A stretch of DNA of 64,000 nucleotides from Rhynchosporium graminicola (taxonomy: Eukaryota > Ascomycota > Leotiomycetes > Helotiales > Ploettnerulaceae). The translations under genes were made by a program, and so were the position numbers. The stretch's first letter is position 1. Each line of letters starts with the position of its first letter. Under the pieces are notes generated by a model. It saw nothing but the letters and a program-made list of their open reading frames with translations. It was not told the DNA's origin and searched no databases. Positions 11,665-24,306 of this stretch are shown piece by piece. Location: contig FJUW01000011.1 in NCBI GenBank assembly GCA_900074885.1, positions 682,001 to 746,000 on the forward strand, given 5' to 3'.

Positions 11665-11919
11665 ATGTGCGAATACGAGCACTTCAAATTCACGTGTAAT
11701 CGCGAGTTTGACAAACTCCTGTCCAGCTGCCACGGATTTCGAAACCGTCGGCACTGCCGTGGCAGAGAGACGAAGCATACGTGGATGCAACCCTTTGACT
11801 GTAAACAATGCACACATAGACTCCAAGCTTACTGGAAGGAGGAAGAACGCCGCCAGGGCCAGTTGTATGATGAAGATTCCGAGGAACAACAGCTGAGTTC
11901 AGGAGTATCGTGGTCCTGA
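11665..11919 (+). CDS. Small Cys/His-rich protein, 84 residues
   Basis: ATG in ACACGATGTGC context; ends in TGA at 11917-11919. The sequence begins MCEYEHFKFTC, has cysteines at about positions 2, 11, 22, 31, 46 and 49 (including a C-x2-C pair with nearby His), and a charged, Glu-rich C-terminus. This arrangement suggests a small metal-binding or redox-stabilised protein; fungal genomes contain many short MC-x-YEH-type hypotheticals that look like this. There is no signal peptide. The TATA box at 11206 and the CA-rich leader support transcription. A second, overlapping frame (11708-11896) looks like a shadow. It could also be the first exon of a longer gene or a truncated copy. Confidence 0.45.
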   Translation: MCEYEHFKFTCNREFDKLLSSCHGFRNRRHCRGRETKHTWMQPFDCKQCTHRLQAYWKEEERRQGQLYDEDSEEQQLSSGVSWS

Positions 11920-13935
11920 TGCGACAATGCTGGAAGTAAATGAAAGATTATTTCCTGGGAAGGGTTAAGGATAGGGAAGATCACTTCGGCTTTAAGAATG
12001 CTGTTTTCCTAGCTGCTCTGAAAATGATATGGTTTCACAAGCCGAGGAGCATTTGCTGTCGGTGAAGGGCTGTATGAAGATATTGAGAGATGCTTGTTCA
12101 GGTAGGAGTCTGCTGAACAAGATTTGTCGTTTCATGCCAGACTTTTACGAATTAAATTCGCTCATAATATTCTAGATTGTGGGTAAACCCATTATCATAT
12201 TCCCTACGTGTAGGGAAAAGCTCTTCTCCAATGGATGAGTTCCATAATACTACTTGATGAGCAAAACAAAAGGCAAACTTGCAATCATTATTCGATCGAG
12301 ATTGGTTAACATTACTAGATGCGTTGTCCGAGCATCCTTTCCCTGATGCGGAGACCAAATAGTTGGAATTGGAAGGGGTATTCCGATTCCTTGTATTGTC
12401 TATATTCAACGTTATGAAACCCCCGAAAACAGAGAGATATTTATCGCCACCAACTCTCTCGGAACTGTCTCACCTAACTTAGACACCGACACTGTCCTGA
12501 AGCCAGTCTCACATCGCCTCCTACATTACTTCTCGCTTAGTCCCCGGTTTAATAGACCAAAGCATCGTTCTCGGCTAGCGTCTAACAACAATAGCGGACG
12601 GCCGCACCTTCAGCTTACCTCAAATCTCACCTGAAGCTATTGTGCCGTGTGCGGACATGCTTCTAGCTATACATCTATTTTTCTTCGCCGCGCAGTAGTG
12701 GTAACAAAGAATCTGAGATGAAATTTCAAGCTCCGGCCCTTTGGGTAAATCCATGGCTCAAGATGAGCGGGTGTAGACCAGAAGCCTAGCTTCCTCGTCA
12801 CGAGTAGCTTGTTGTGGAAGGCACCGTATCCGCCTTTCTTCTCGCTCTCGATGGTCAAATCTAGCCAGAGAATACTGGTGCAAATTTTAGGACTCACGTT
12901 TCCTGGTATGTTGAGCCTGCTTTCCTCTACTGTTTCGAGCACTCGATCTAGGCATTCTTTGCGGCCATGTCTGCCTCCATGATGCCGCGCTGGAAAGAAA
13001 ACATAGCCCAGCAGAGCTTCAGTAGTGGAAGCCAATATGCTAATCAAAAGACAGATGTCCATTGCGCACTCTTGAATGTTGGTGGCCAGGTGTCTGAAGA
13101 GGATCCAAATATGAATCCTACGCTTATCCCGGGCAAATTCTACGAGCTCTATGATCAAAAGAAGGAGTCTTGAACTTTGGATTTGGATGTATTGGGTACC
13201 TTAGAGGCGTTTGTTGAACGGACTCAGCAGTGAGAAAAGATCGGGACGTGAAAGCCTCAGGCTTAGGTCATAGCATAGCGAATGATGACCATGGCTGTGG
13301 ATGCTCACTATAGAGTTGGCTAAGATAACGATAACCAGATTTTTGAACATTCATATGTGTAGAACTTCTGAACCACGATACGCCACGTCTCCATCCCGAT
13401 CAGGCTTTTTGCTAATTATGTTTTTTCTTGTTGCAAGAGCGAGTGTGTCGACAATAAGGATATGGCGTCTCAAGCAGTCAAGTGGGCACATGACGCAACT
13501 ATGGATGCACAGTAAGGATAAATCCTTTCACGTACAGAAGTTTCACTACGGCTTCTTTCATGATTACAATCTTGAAGCTAAATACGCCATCCCCAATCGC
13601 GGCGATGGCTGGATGCATTGCCATATGATATATAATTAAAGTGTATGATTGAAAAGCATCAGAAGAGAAAGAGGGGCATAAAAAGATTTCTGGTATTTGT
13701 GACAGTAAATATACTTTCGGGAAGAGCAGGCGGTTCTTCTTCTCGTTTCGATCAAGAAGCTGGATATGTAGAGGTACAGTGAAAGTGACCAAAAACAACA
13801 TTCCGGCTAACGTCATCAGAGCTCAGGAATTCAGAGAAAACTTCGTAAATCAGCAGATTAAGAAGTACTTCAAGAGGAGCTCTCGACGATCACTCGCGCG
13901 CCGCTCTGCTGTCACTGAACAGGTCAAGTATCTTA
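11920..13935. other. Spacer up to the first transposon
   Basis: About 2 kb with several short open frames on both strands. The only one long enough to mention is the minus-strand frame at 13158-12667 (listed separately). The remainder shows no domain, RNA gene or element end. The transposon boundary at 13936 is sharp. Confidence 0.4.
12667..13158 (-). CDS. Possible hypothetical protein, 163 codons
   Basis: An uninterrupted minus-strand frame. The middle (GYGAFHNKLLVTRKLGFWSTPAHLEPWIYPKG) has the mixed composition of a folded protein, whereas the N-terminus is less convincing and could be non-coding. I recognise no family. There is no obvious promoter, and the opposite strand is open over a shorter part (12967-13173). 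It may be a fragment of a decayed gene rather than a gene. Confidence 0.22.
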   Translation of the reverse strand: MIIELVEFARDKRRIHIWILFRHLATNIQECAMDICLLISILASTTEALLGYVFFPARHHGGRHGRKECLDRVLETVEESRLNIPGNVSPKICTSILWLDLTIESEKKGGYGAFHNKLLVTRKLGFWSTPAHLEPWIYPKGRSLKFHLRFFVTTTARRRKIDV

Positions 13936-14134
13936 CAGTATAAGCTATTCTTCGGTTTAGCGTGATTCTTCAGTAAATAACGCCGGTATACCGCCTTTTG
14001 GTATGAACCCCACCAAATATTAATATGCTGTAATTGTCAGAACTAGAAACCACTGAAGCTCTATAAATACTATACCGATTTGCCTCTAAACTACTTCTTT
14101 TTGAAGCTCTTGATCTATAGAGTATATATTAAGT
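13936..14134 (+). repeat. Left terminal inverted repeat of the Tc1/mariner element
   Basis: Matches the reverse complement of 24521-24716 apart from scattered transitions and an extra stretch of about 8 bases near the tip (after the terminal CAGT). Contains the shared blocks ATTCTTCGGTTTAGCGTG and TGATCTATAGAGTATATATT. Confidence 0.85.
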
Positions 14135-15152
14135 CTGCTATAACGTTAATATTATAGCTCCTAATCTGCTAGTATAGAAAACATACTAAATCGATCAAGT
14201 ACTACGTTCAGGAGAGAATCTTGACCTGCGCGCCTTAGTAAGAGAGTATGGAATAATATATAAGACAATTTGCTAGCGTAATCGTCGAATCTAATAAGAT
14301 AAGGCTCTAAATCGACACTAGAGAGGTCCTTAGCTAGTAATAACTGATAATATAGAGCTATATATTATAGCTCTATTAGAGAGAGATCTAGATCTATACT
14401 TAGATAAGATTACTACTTACCTTTACGAAGCTTACGATATCGATATATCGATCAATTAAGTCTCTAAAGCTCTTAAACGAATCAAATATACTAAGAAGGT
14501 ACTCTTAGTATCTGCGGCCTAACGAAACGACGAATTAATCGCTGCTTAGAGGCGTAAGATAGTATTCTAGAATTCTTATTACTTTTGCTTTATCGATGAA
14601 TCTGCTTATAACGAACGTATAGCAGAAAGAAGGAGAGGTTAGGCTCTAAGAGGAGCTCTAGTAGAGGTATCGAGGGTTCTAAAAAGGTCGATAAGGTAGT
14701 TAATATTACCGGTATACTTTATAAGGGGGTATTATTAGCCTTTAATCTTCTAAGGCTCTATTACTATAGAGATCTTCACTGAATAGCTTGAAAAGAGTAT
14801 CTTACCGGAGTGTATTAAGCTTAGAATCAGAGTTATTATTATAGATAACGCCTCTATCTATAGAGCTCCTAAAGTCGCTGTCTTATGCGCTACCTTCGGT
14901 CTTCAGCTTGAATATCTCCTACTATATTGCCCCTTTTTCAACCTAATTGAAGAGAGTTTCGCAGATCTAAAGGCGTGGATTAGAAGAAATTGGAGGTGGA
15001 AACAGTATACCTAGGAGGAGTTTGAAAGCTTCTTAATACTAGCTATACGTATAGTTAGAATTGGAGCTAAAGCTTAACGAAGAGTAAGGGCATATTTTCG
15101 CTATTATAAGTACTAAGGTCTTAAAGAAGAAGAAGAAGAAGAAGGCATGTAA
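14130..15152 (+). pseudogene. DD34E transposase, RIP-damaged
   Basis: One frame can be followed across the region if TAA/TAG codons are read through. It shows an N-terminal helix-turn-helix region (DIDISIN, stop, VSKALKRIKYTKK around 14430-14500). The catalytic triad follows: the first Asp at 14595-14597 (FIDESAYNERI), the second Asp at 14844-14846 (IIIDNASIYRAP), and Glu at 14949-14951 (FNLIEESFADLKAWI). Exactly 34 residues lie between the second Asp and the Glu, the DD34E spacing of Tc1-like enzymes. The frame ends in a short poly-Glu run and TAA at 15150-15152. It is a cut-and-paste transposase of the IS630/Tc1/mariner superfamily, inactivated by multiple nonsense codons at presumed Gln positions. 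Confidence 0.85.
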
Positions 15153-15183
15153 ATAGCTATAATTACTAGAAATTTGCTCTCTA

Positions 15184-15226
15184 CTCCTCCTCCTCCTCCT
15201 CCTCCTCCTCCTCCTCCTCCTCCTCT
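15184..15226. repeat. CCT/GAG trinucleotide microsatellite
   Basis: About 13-14 tandem CCT units. In the minus-strand frame of the second ORF it encodes a Glu run close to the C-terminus. A GAA run at 15122-15144 similarly encodes Glu at the end of the transposase frame. Confidence 0.9.
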
Positions 15227-16755
15227 TCTATAGTTTATTATACTTCTTGCTGATTATACTACTTCTTAAATGCCTTCAAATTCATCTTTATAACCTTTAA
15301 GACTCTAGCTTTTATTCCAAGCTCTATTCCCTCTCTAATCGTCGTCTCTGATATTATAGCTATATTATACTCTTGCTCTATAAATATCTTAATAGCGAAG
15401 TCGAATTACGAAGCTATAGAAGCTTTAGGGGGTAGTAAGAGCTTATGAAGAAACGTTTTCAGCGTAAATAACACCTCCTCAGAATTACTACTACTACGCA
15501 GTAGGCTCGACTCTCGCAGATCTGCTATCGATAGAAACTTACTCCTAGCTCTCTTCTATAGTCGATTTAGAGGTAATTAAGGTTCAGGTAATTAATATTC
15601 ATAATCTAGAGGAGGTATATTAAGTTAAGAGTATATCGGAGGTTAAAAATAGACCTATAAGCTAGGAGTATAAGGAGACTATACCGGAGGAGGTTGAGGA
15701 GGTTATATTATAGGGTACTAATATGGGAAGCTATTTAGAGGCTAATAAGGCGTCTGCAGAGGGTATTAGGCTCCTGTTCGACGTTCCGGTAATAAAGATA
15801 AATTATAGTAAAACTCTCTCTTCTTCTGCTTCCTTCCTCTTCTCTCCTTTACTTCTTCTGCCTCTCGACGCCTAGTAAGCTCTCTTAACAAGTCTCCTCT
15901 ATAAAGTATAGAAAGCTTATTAATTATAGTAACTCCTTCTTTAATATTATAGCCCTAGCGAGTTAAATCAGCTCCTAAGAGGTAATAGTACTTATTATTA
16001 TTTACCTAGTAAAAGCGAGTAGTTGAACTATAAGAGCTAACTTTATAAGCCTATAGTACTTGAATTAAGGTTAAGAGCTCCTTAAAGGTTCCTTTTTCGG
16101 CTTGACGGCTTAGTTTCTCCTCCTCTATTAACTATACTGTCGCTATACGAGGTTTCTTAGGCTTTAGCACCTCCTCTCTCTCCTCTCTCAGATCTCTATA
16201 TATACGCTTTAGAATAGTAATAATTAGAGGCTTTACTAGTACTAGATCTTTCTATAGAGGTCGAACTATACTCTAAGGAGTTAAGACGATACTAAAGTAA
16301 ATCTGGAGTCTGAGTATCTTCTCCTTACCTTTAGCTCCCTAGTTTGAAACTCGTTTGATAATATAATCGAAATCAGCTGAATTACTAATATCTACCTTAG
16401 TCGGATTGCTATTAGCTCTATACGTAGCGTACTAGCAAGTGTGATCTCTTCTTAGGCTAGAAATACCCCTTGAATTAATAGTATTATCTGCTACCTCTCT
16501 AGTAGTCTCCTTAATCGATTAGTAGGTATATCCCTCCTCTCCTAGCTTATTTGAAATACTACTAATTGTACTGCTAATACGCTTACTATCTAGGTAGTAT
16601 CGAATTTCTAACTCTATAACCTATATAATAATCTGCGGAGGCGAAGAAGAGAGTATAATCGATTCAGGTGGAGGTGGAGGCGTCGATTGGCTTGCTATAG
16701 CTGGTGCTAGTACTATAGCTGGTACTAGTACTAGTACTGGTACTGTAGCTGGTAC

Positions 16756-16990
16756 TGTGACGCTCGCTCTAGAAAGGTCTCAAAACTACCTAAGTAATAA
16801 GACCTCATATTACTATGAATATAAAGTAGTAAGAATCACTTGAGAATCTATAACTAAGGAGTGAAGAAGTAGAGAGAGAATAGAAGTATATATATGAAAA
16901 GGGGCCCTTAAACTCTGCTTGTATAATCTCGCTTAGTAGTAAGTATTTCTACTAATAAGGAGAGACTTCTAAACCTGACTAGTCGTTATA
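16756..16990 (-). repeat. LTR (3' LTR in coding sense) of Gypsy copy 1
   Basis: 235 bp. Differs from the other LTR of this copy by scattered changes that, where compared, are all transitions. Its downstream part is duplicated after the N gap as part of the 162-bp flank. Confidence 0.88.
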
Positions 16991-17026
16991 CTACTCTCCC
17001 CTCCGAAAAAAGCTCGCCCTCGAGCG
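16865..17026. repeat. 162-bp flank duplicated on both sides of the N gap
   Basis: The 162 bases before the gap (16865-17026) are repeated base for base immediately after it (17852-18013). They span the end of an LTR and the adjacent purine tract. Identical contig ends on either side of a gap suggest an unmerged overlap. Confidence 0.9.
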
Positions 17027-17851
17027 NNNNNNNNNNNNNNNNNNNNNNNNNNNNNNNNNNNNNNNNNNNNNNNNNNNNNNNNNNNNNNNNNNNNNNNNNN
17101 NNNNNNNNNNNNNNNNNNNNNNNNNNNNNNNNNNNNNNNNNNNNNNNNNNNNNNNNNNNNNNNNNNNNNNNNNNNNNNNNNNNNNNNNNNNNNNNNNNNN
17201 NNNNNNNNNNNNNNNNNNNNNNNNNNNNNNNNNNNNNNNNNNNNNNNNNNNNNNNNNNNNNNNNNNNNNNNNNNNNNNNNNNNNNNNNNNNNNNNNNNNN
17301 NNNNNNNNNNNNNNNNNNNNNNNNNNNNNNNNNNNNNNNNNNNNNNNNNNNNNNNNNNNNNNNNNNNNNNNNNNNNNNNNNNNNNNNNNNNNNNNNNNNN
17401 NNNNNNNNNNNNNNNNNNNNNNNNNNNNNNNNNNNNNNNNNNNNNNNNNNNNNNNNNNNNNNNNNNNNNNNNNNNNNNNNNNNNNNNNNNNNNNNNNNNN
17501 NNNNNNNNNNNNNNNNNNNNNNNNNNNNNNNNNNNNNNNNNNNNNNNNNNNNNNNNNNNNNNNNNNNNNNNNNNNNNNNNNNNNNNNNNNNNNNNNNNNN
17601 NNNNNNNNNNNNNNNNNNNNNNNNNNNNNNNNNNNNNNNNNNNNNNNNNNNNNNNNNNNNNNNNNNNNNNNNNNNNNNNNNNNNNNNNNNNNNNNNNNNN
17701 NNNNNNNNNNNNNNNNNNNNNNNNNNNNNNNNNNNNNNNNNNNNNNNNNNNNNNNNNNNNNNNNNNNNNNNNNNNNNNNNNNNNNNNNNNNNNNNNNNNN
17801 NNNNNNNNNNNNNNNNNNNNNNNNNNNNNNNNNNNNNNNNNNNNNNNNNNN
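17027..17851. other. Assembly gap (825 N)
   Basis: Run of N inside Gypsy copy 1. The flanking 162-bp identity and the length match to copy 2 after removal both argue that no real sequence is missing here. Confidence 0.95.
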
Positions 17852-18019
17852 AGAAGTAGAGAGAGAATAGAAGTATATATATGAAAAGGGGCCCTTAAAC
17901 TCTGCTTGTATAATCTCGCTTAGTAGTAAGTATTTCTACTAATAAGGAGAGACTTCTAAACCTGACTAGTCGTTATACTACTCTCCCCTCCGAAAAAAGC
18001 TCGCCCTCGAGCGTTAATC

Positions 18020-21000
18020 TATCTCCTTATTACTATTAAGGTAATCGTAATTATTAATTCTATCGTAGAAAGCTTTTAGCTAATTAGGTAGTCTAGTAGG
18101 AGGTCTAGCTTACGTTAGGTTATTAAAGTGGAATTATTATAGCTTAGCGGGAGCGTATTTAATATCTATAGCGTCGTACCATATGAGATCGATATCTTAA
18201 TTTAACTAGGAAACTCGGTATAAGAGGCTATTACGCTACTTATAGTACGTAAGTATATCTTCGATCTCCTATTTATTATTACTAGTGATATTAATAGGTA
18301 GTAGTAGTAGTAAGGTTTATCCTAGTAAGAGGTCGTTTAGATACTTCCGTAGCTTAGTAGCAGGGAATACGTTATATACTTTTATACTAGTAGGGAGCTC
18401 TAGATAATAAGAGCTTCTGACCTTTTTAATTATATAGAAAGGTCCGTTAGTTAGGAAGTCGAGTTTTTTACTAAGTCGAGTACTCGTAAAGTAGCGTATA
18501 TCTAACTAGATAAGGTCATCTATAGTAAAGTCGACTTTATAGCGTAAGTAGTTATAGGATTAGGATATCTTAGCTTATATACGTTAGAAGCTAGATTAAG
18601 CGGTAGTCTAAGCGTCGCGTAAGCGATTAGCGTAATCTAGAGCTTACTAAGTATTTAACTTATTAGTAGGTATAATAGAGTTAAGTAGGTCTTTCTAATT
18701 CTAATTAACGCGGGGTATATATCTATAAACGACTTCAAAAGGTAAGAGACCTCTAAGGGATTCGTAAGGGAGAGTTATCTAGGCGTAATCTATAATAAGT
18801 AAGAATTCCGATTAGTCGTCTTAATAGTAAGAGATAAAAGGTCGTAATCTATATTAGAGATATTAGTTATAGATCTCTATTTAGCTATCTATTTACGAGT
18901 AGTCTGCTATAGAAAGCTATCTTTTAGTACTAAGAATTATAATAACTATAGTCTAAAAACAGGAAACGAATTAAGGCCCTCTATTAGAGGTAATTATTAA
19001 TAGAGCTCCGAAATAGTAGTATACATAATATAAGTAAAGCTTTATAAGGTCGCGCATATTAGAAGTCTTTTAGTATAGAATACTAATTACTTATTTACTA
19101 AAATAGTTAATAAATACGAGAACGTTATCGTAGTTATGTTTATCGCGGTTAAAGCTATAGTAATCAACTATAATATACTCCTATAGACGTGATAGTATAG
19201 GTAGAAGTTAGAGGAGGCCCGGTTTCTTATCACGTAGTACTTGAATTCGTCGGTAAGTATAATAGTTATAGTAGTACTAGTTAATAGTTAAAGCGATTCC
19301 GTACTAATAGTATTATAATACTAGTAGTTATAAGGTCTTCTTTACACTTAGATAAGTAGTCTCTAATCGGTTATATACTTCGCGTATAAGTAGCGTGCGA
19401 AGGTATAAGACGTCAGGTACGATTAGTCTTCTTTTATAGAGTAGGAGATCTTTTTCTATAGTTAGTTTTCTAAGAGTAGTAGAAAGAGCTTATTTCTGTA
19501 AAGCTTAGAGTAATAGCGTAATACGATTAGCGTTAAGTACTTATTATACTATAGAAAAGACTAGCGATAAGTCAGCGACTTCTAAGGCGTTAATAAGCTT
19601 AAAGTTATCTATAGAGTTAGAGCTATTCCGGAGGTTACTTATAAGTAGTACTAGATCGATTTAGTCTTCGCGTAGTAGCTACTATAAACGCTAGATTCTT
19701 TTAGCGTTATTCTAGTTGTTTAATTCATCTATTCTGCGAGAGAGAGTATTAGCGAGTAGATTATACTTCCTAGGTCGATAGGTAATCATGAAGTTATAAT
19801 CTGTAAGTAGCTTAGCTTATCGGGCTTATCGTGCGTTTAGCTATTTAGAGGTTATGAAGTACTTAAGAGCTTTATAATTAGTAATAATATAGATCTAATA
19901 TAGTGCGCTTACAAGCTCAGATCTCTAGTTACTAAAAGATCGTATAATTACGAGTATTTCCTTATCGTGAATAGTGTAATTAAGCTTAGTAGGTAATATA
20001 GTCTTAGAGAAGTAGGCTACTAGGAACTAGTTTTCGTCGTGCTATTGTGATAGCACACTTGCTATTACTCTATTACTAGTGTCTGTTTCGATTATATAAG
20101 GTAGATATTACTAATAGTAGTAGAGGAGTAGTACCGAAGTAAGAGCGTGCTTTAGGTGATTAAAAGTATCTTTATACTCCCTAGCGAACTGAAATAATAT
20201 ATTATTTTTAGTAAATTATATAAGAGGTTTTGCGATAATTCTATAGTCCTTAATAAATCGTTAGTAGAAGTTATAAAAGCCTAAGAATAATTATACGCCC
20301 TTAACTATAATCGGGTAATTCTAAGATTATATAATATTAACTTTCTTAGGGTCTACCTCGATCCTAGAAGTAGAGATAATAAATCTAAGGTATTTAGTAT
20401 AAGTAATATTGAATTCATACTTCTTAAGGTCAGCTTATAATCTAGCGTCTTATAATCGTTGTAATACCTTATATATATATAATTAATACTATAGTAAGTC
20501 GTTAGAGTAGATCAGAATATTATCTAGATATACTATATAAAAGTCGTCTAAGTAATCGAATAAGACGTTATTCATATATCGCTAGTACGTCGTAGGGCTA
20601 TTTGTTAGACTAAAAGGGAGTACCTTACACTTATATGCACTATAATAAGTCCGGAAGGTCGTATACTCTTCAGAGGCTAGATCCATTCGAATTCGGTAGA
20701 ACGCTTAGTGAATATCTAGTTTAGTAAATATCTTAGTAGTAGAGATTCTAGCTAGCGTTTTATCGATTAATAGCAGTGGATATTAATCCTTTCTCGTGAG
20801 GTTATTAAGTACGCGAAAGTCGATATAGAATCTTAGACTTCTATTAGCTTTTTTAACGAAAAGAATAGGTATAGCGTATAATACTTAAGAAGGTTCGATG
20901 AAACCTTTAGCTAAGTTATTAGTAATATACGCCTTAATAACTTTAAGTTCTTTAGCTAATATCTTATATAAGAGGGAGTATTTAAAGTTCTTCTCGGCCC

Positions 21001-24000
21001 CTTCCTTAAGCTTAATTCGGTAATCGCATAAGCGATAAGAAGGGAGAATATCGCTAGCTTCCTTAGAAAAGACGTATGCCTACTAGCTATACTCGTGAAG
21101 GATCTATAGTTCTGAATCTAATTCGCTTAAGCTAATAGTAAATTACTAGGCGGTTTTACGATATTCCGTAAGATTAATAGTTAAAGATACGATAGTAGTA
21201 TTATATTACTGAACTGCGATTCGGTTATTAAGAAGCTTATCTATCTTATAAAAGGTAGTAGAGAAGATTTTATTATTAGAAGACTTCTAGTGTTTATATA
21301 AGAGATAGAAAGCTAGGCTGCTAATTATATAAATCTCTAGCGTAGGAGGCTCTAGAAGAGGTCTGAGTATACGAGGTAATCTTTGCCGCTTCCGAAATAT
21401 CGTAGTAGCTATTTTTATACTTTAAGTATCTTCTATTAAGTCGCGAGACGGTATTCCGAGTAACTATTAATCTATAGTATGAATTATATAGGTATAGTCT
21501 TATGCGTAGGTCTTTAACGTAGAGACTTCTAATTAGGGTTAAAGTAGAGATTCACGCGGGATATAGGTAATAACGTTGCTGAATCGTACGTACTTCGGCC
21601 GTATATTAGTAGCTTCTCTAGAGTATAAAGACTTCTCTTTACTACTCTATTCTTATTCTTTAAGTAATAAATACTTAGGCTTATCGTATCTATAATAAGT
21701 AGTATAAACGCCGGAGAAACAGTCCTAACTAATCGGCAGTAGTAATAGAGGGTTAGTTACCTATAGAATACTCTATAAGGGAGAGTTTTAGATGTTTTTA
21801 TAGCTATAAGTCTCCCTAGAAGTACGCTTCCGAGCTAGTAATAGTCGTTTAATAATAGAGATAGAGTTAATAATAGCTCGAATATTAATAGGAGAGTTAG
21901 CTGCGCTTCGCTATTCCTCGTACACTTCCCAGAACTAATTAAGGCGTTCGTTTCGTTCGTTAGCGTCGTATTAGTAGCACTAGTAGGTATAGTATTTACG
22001 TAAGTCCTTAATCTCGATCGGAGAGCTATAAACGTTACTAGGAGGAGTATATAGTAGCTAAATGATCTATTGTTTAGAGGTATCTAAGAGTACTTAATGT
22101 TCCGAAAGCCAGGTCCTTCCGAGTATAATACTATAGTTTCCGAGAGTAGTAATAAGAAAAGGGGTAAATACCTGAACGCGACGATCTACTATTAAATTAA
22201 GTATCGTATAGTAACTAATAGTACTACTATTAACGCTATTAAAGCCTTTAATAGGAATTGCATTTAGTAGAAGGTAAATTAAAGGTTTTAAGAAGAAAGA
22301 AAGGGATTTAAGGAAAGAATAATTAATAAAATAGTATCTATTAGCTCCAGAATCGAGAAGTGCGAGTAGCTTATACGAGAGTCTATTCTTAGTAAGAGTA
22401 GTACGTGTAGTAAACGATTAACTACTAAGAAGCTTCGTAAGGTTAAGATATCGCATATCTCGTATATTACCTAGGAAGAAGTCTTTCCTTAAGCGTAGTC
22501 TTTTGCTAGCAGTTTAATATACTCCTAGGCGTTATCGTATATTTCTTCGTTGTTATTATCTTCTAGCTCGCTATTAATATTATTATTAGCGTTAATTATA
22601 TTAATTCGATACGGAGTATTAGGTCGAGCTAACGATAAGCGTAAGTATAAGGTAAGCGTAAAGTGACGAGGAGTATTCGCTAGCGATTATGTATAAGGCG
22701 TATCATTTCGTGCAGAGTATAATACTTATTTACTAGTCGTACTAGTATTCTCAGGCGTAGGAAGACTAATTTACGGATAAGAAGAGGAGTTAGTACTATA
22801 GCGCTAAGAGGAGGTATTTATAGGGCGTTCCCGAGTCGCGCTAGCCTTAGCCGAAGACTCGGAATAGTAAGTCTTTTTAATAAATTAACCTTAGTCTTTA
22901 GCTTATATAGCCTTAACGTATTCTTCTAGTATCCTTAACGTTCGGTACTATTAGAAGAGCTATTTCCGTAGCTGTATAAGTAGCTTCTCCTATAAGTCTA
23001 TTTTCAGAGTCGATTAATTATTTACTCTAGCTTTACGAGCTAGCGTACGAAACTTATAGTAGAATATCCAGAAGGTCTACTTATAATCTATCTTTAGCGC
23101 GGAGTAGCTAGCTCTTATAGTTTATTAGTCGTATAGATTAGATAAGAAGGAGACGAGTTAAGTAATTATATTAAGTGAATCGATTATACTGCTTTCTTTA
23201 TTATATTCTGGTTCTAAGAACGAGAGTTCCAGGTAAGTTCTAGCTATTCCTTCCGTTTAGTTAAGTAACTAATCTTTATAGTAATCTTCGTCGATAAAGT
23301 AGCTAGAGTAGCGCCGGAGGGCGTTACGTATCTGCACTTCCTAGAGTTTTAAAGAGTAATCGATTCTATCAGAGAGCTTATTTAGAAGGTTCAGTATCTT
23401 CTCTATACGCGTAGCGTATAATATTAATAATATTCCTCCGGTAGATTATTCTCGACGATAATTATTAAGCGTAAGAGTAGCGTTATCTTCTTTAATTAAT
23501 AATAATAGTATTATACGCGATTAAACGTTATCAAACGATATAGACTTAGTAGAGCGCTAGGTAGTTAACTAGCATAGTTCTAGGAACTTATCCCGTAACT
23601 AGCGTAGTTCCGCAGATAGGTTAGCGTTTAATTATCTCTTCTCTACGAGCTTCCTTTCTGCCTCTTATAGCTAGTGAGCGCGGTCTTCTTATGAGTTACT
23701 CATAGTTACTATTAATATAGGGGTATTATCGGGGAGGTTTAGCGACTTAGTAAGTTCGTTAATTACAATAGGAGTTAGGGAGCTTAACTCGGACGAGGCG
23801 TTATCGCGAGTACTCTCTACTATAGAGAGAGGTGGGTTATAGCGAGTATTGCGAGTCGCTGAAGAATAGGAGGTAGAGGGAGTCAGAGAACCGGTAGTTG
23901 ATTTATCGGACTTAGGTTATTTCGGTTTAGGTATTATTCTTTAAGTTTATACTTAGTATAGGCCTTCTCTGTATAGCGTAGTCTCCTGCGTTTAGTAGCT

Positions 24001-24050
24001 CTAGGTATAAAGGTATAATATAAGTAGATATTTACTATCTTTCTAGACGT
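18020..24050 (-). pseudogene. Gag-pol region of Gypsy copy 1, heavily mutated
   Basis: Minus-strand counterpart of the coding region described for copy 2, in the order (from 24050 downward) gag, protease, reverse transcriptase, RNase H, integrase, chromodomain. The reverse transcriptase YLDD segment lies near 20515-20535. No frame is open for more than a few tens of codons, and stops are mostly TAA/TAG. The region is inactive. The domain content rests on similarity to copy 2 rather than independent frames. Confidence 0.75.
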
Positions 24051-24071
24051 AAGTAAAAGAGTTATAGATAA

Positions 24072-24306
24072 TATAACGCTCGCTCTAGAAAGGTCTTAAA
24101 ACTACCTGAGTAATAAGACCTTATATTACTATGAATATGAAGTAGTAAGAATCACTTAAGAATCTATAACTAAGGAGTGAAGAAGTAGAGAGAGAATAGA
24201 AGTATATATATGAAAAGGGGCCCCTAAACTCTACTAGTGTAATCTCGCTTAGCAGTAAGTGTTTCTACTAATAGGGAGAGACCTCCAAACCTGACCAGTC
24301 GTCACA
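24072..24306 (-). repeat. LTR (5' LTR in coding sense) of Gypsy copy 1
   Basis: 235 bp, ending CGTCACA before the GGTAC duplication. The inner end reads TATAACG where an intact end would be TGTGACG, two G-to-A changes. Confidence 0.88.

Larger units (their letters stand above)
16756..24306 (-). mobile_element. Gypsy-type LTR retrotransposon, copy 1
   Basis: Starts TGTGACG and ends CGTCACA, with 5-bp target duplications GGTAC at 16751-16755 and 24307-24311. LTRs are 235 bp each. Coding orientation is minus: a purine-rich tract (GGAGGGGAGAGTAG read on the minus strand) abuts the left LTR, which is therefore the 3' LTR. It is the same family as copy 2 at 39342-45890, in inverted orientation. 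Apparent length is 7551 bases, but subtracting the 825 N and one copy of a 162-bp repeated flank leaves 6564, close to the 6549 of copy 2. CA and TG dinucleotides are very scarce and all frames are broken. Confidence 0.9.

Noticed and set aside
13301..13816. Overlapping plus- and minus-strand frames of 105-112 codons next to the transposon
   Set aside because: No recognisable motif and both strands are open over the same stretch, so coding is not supported.
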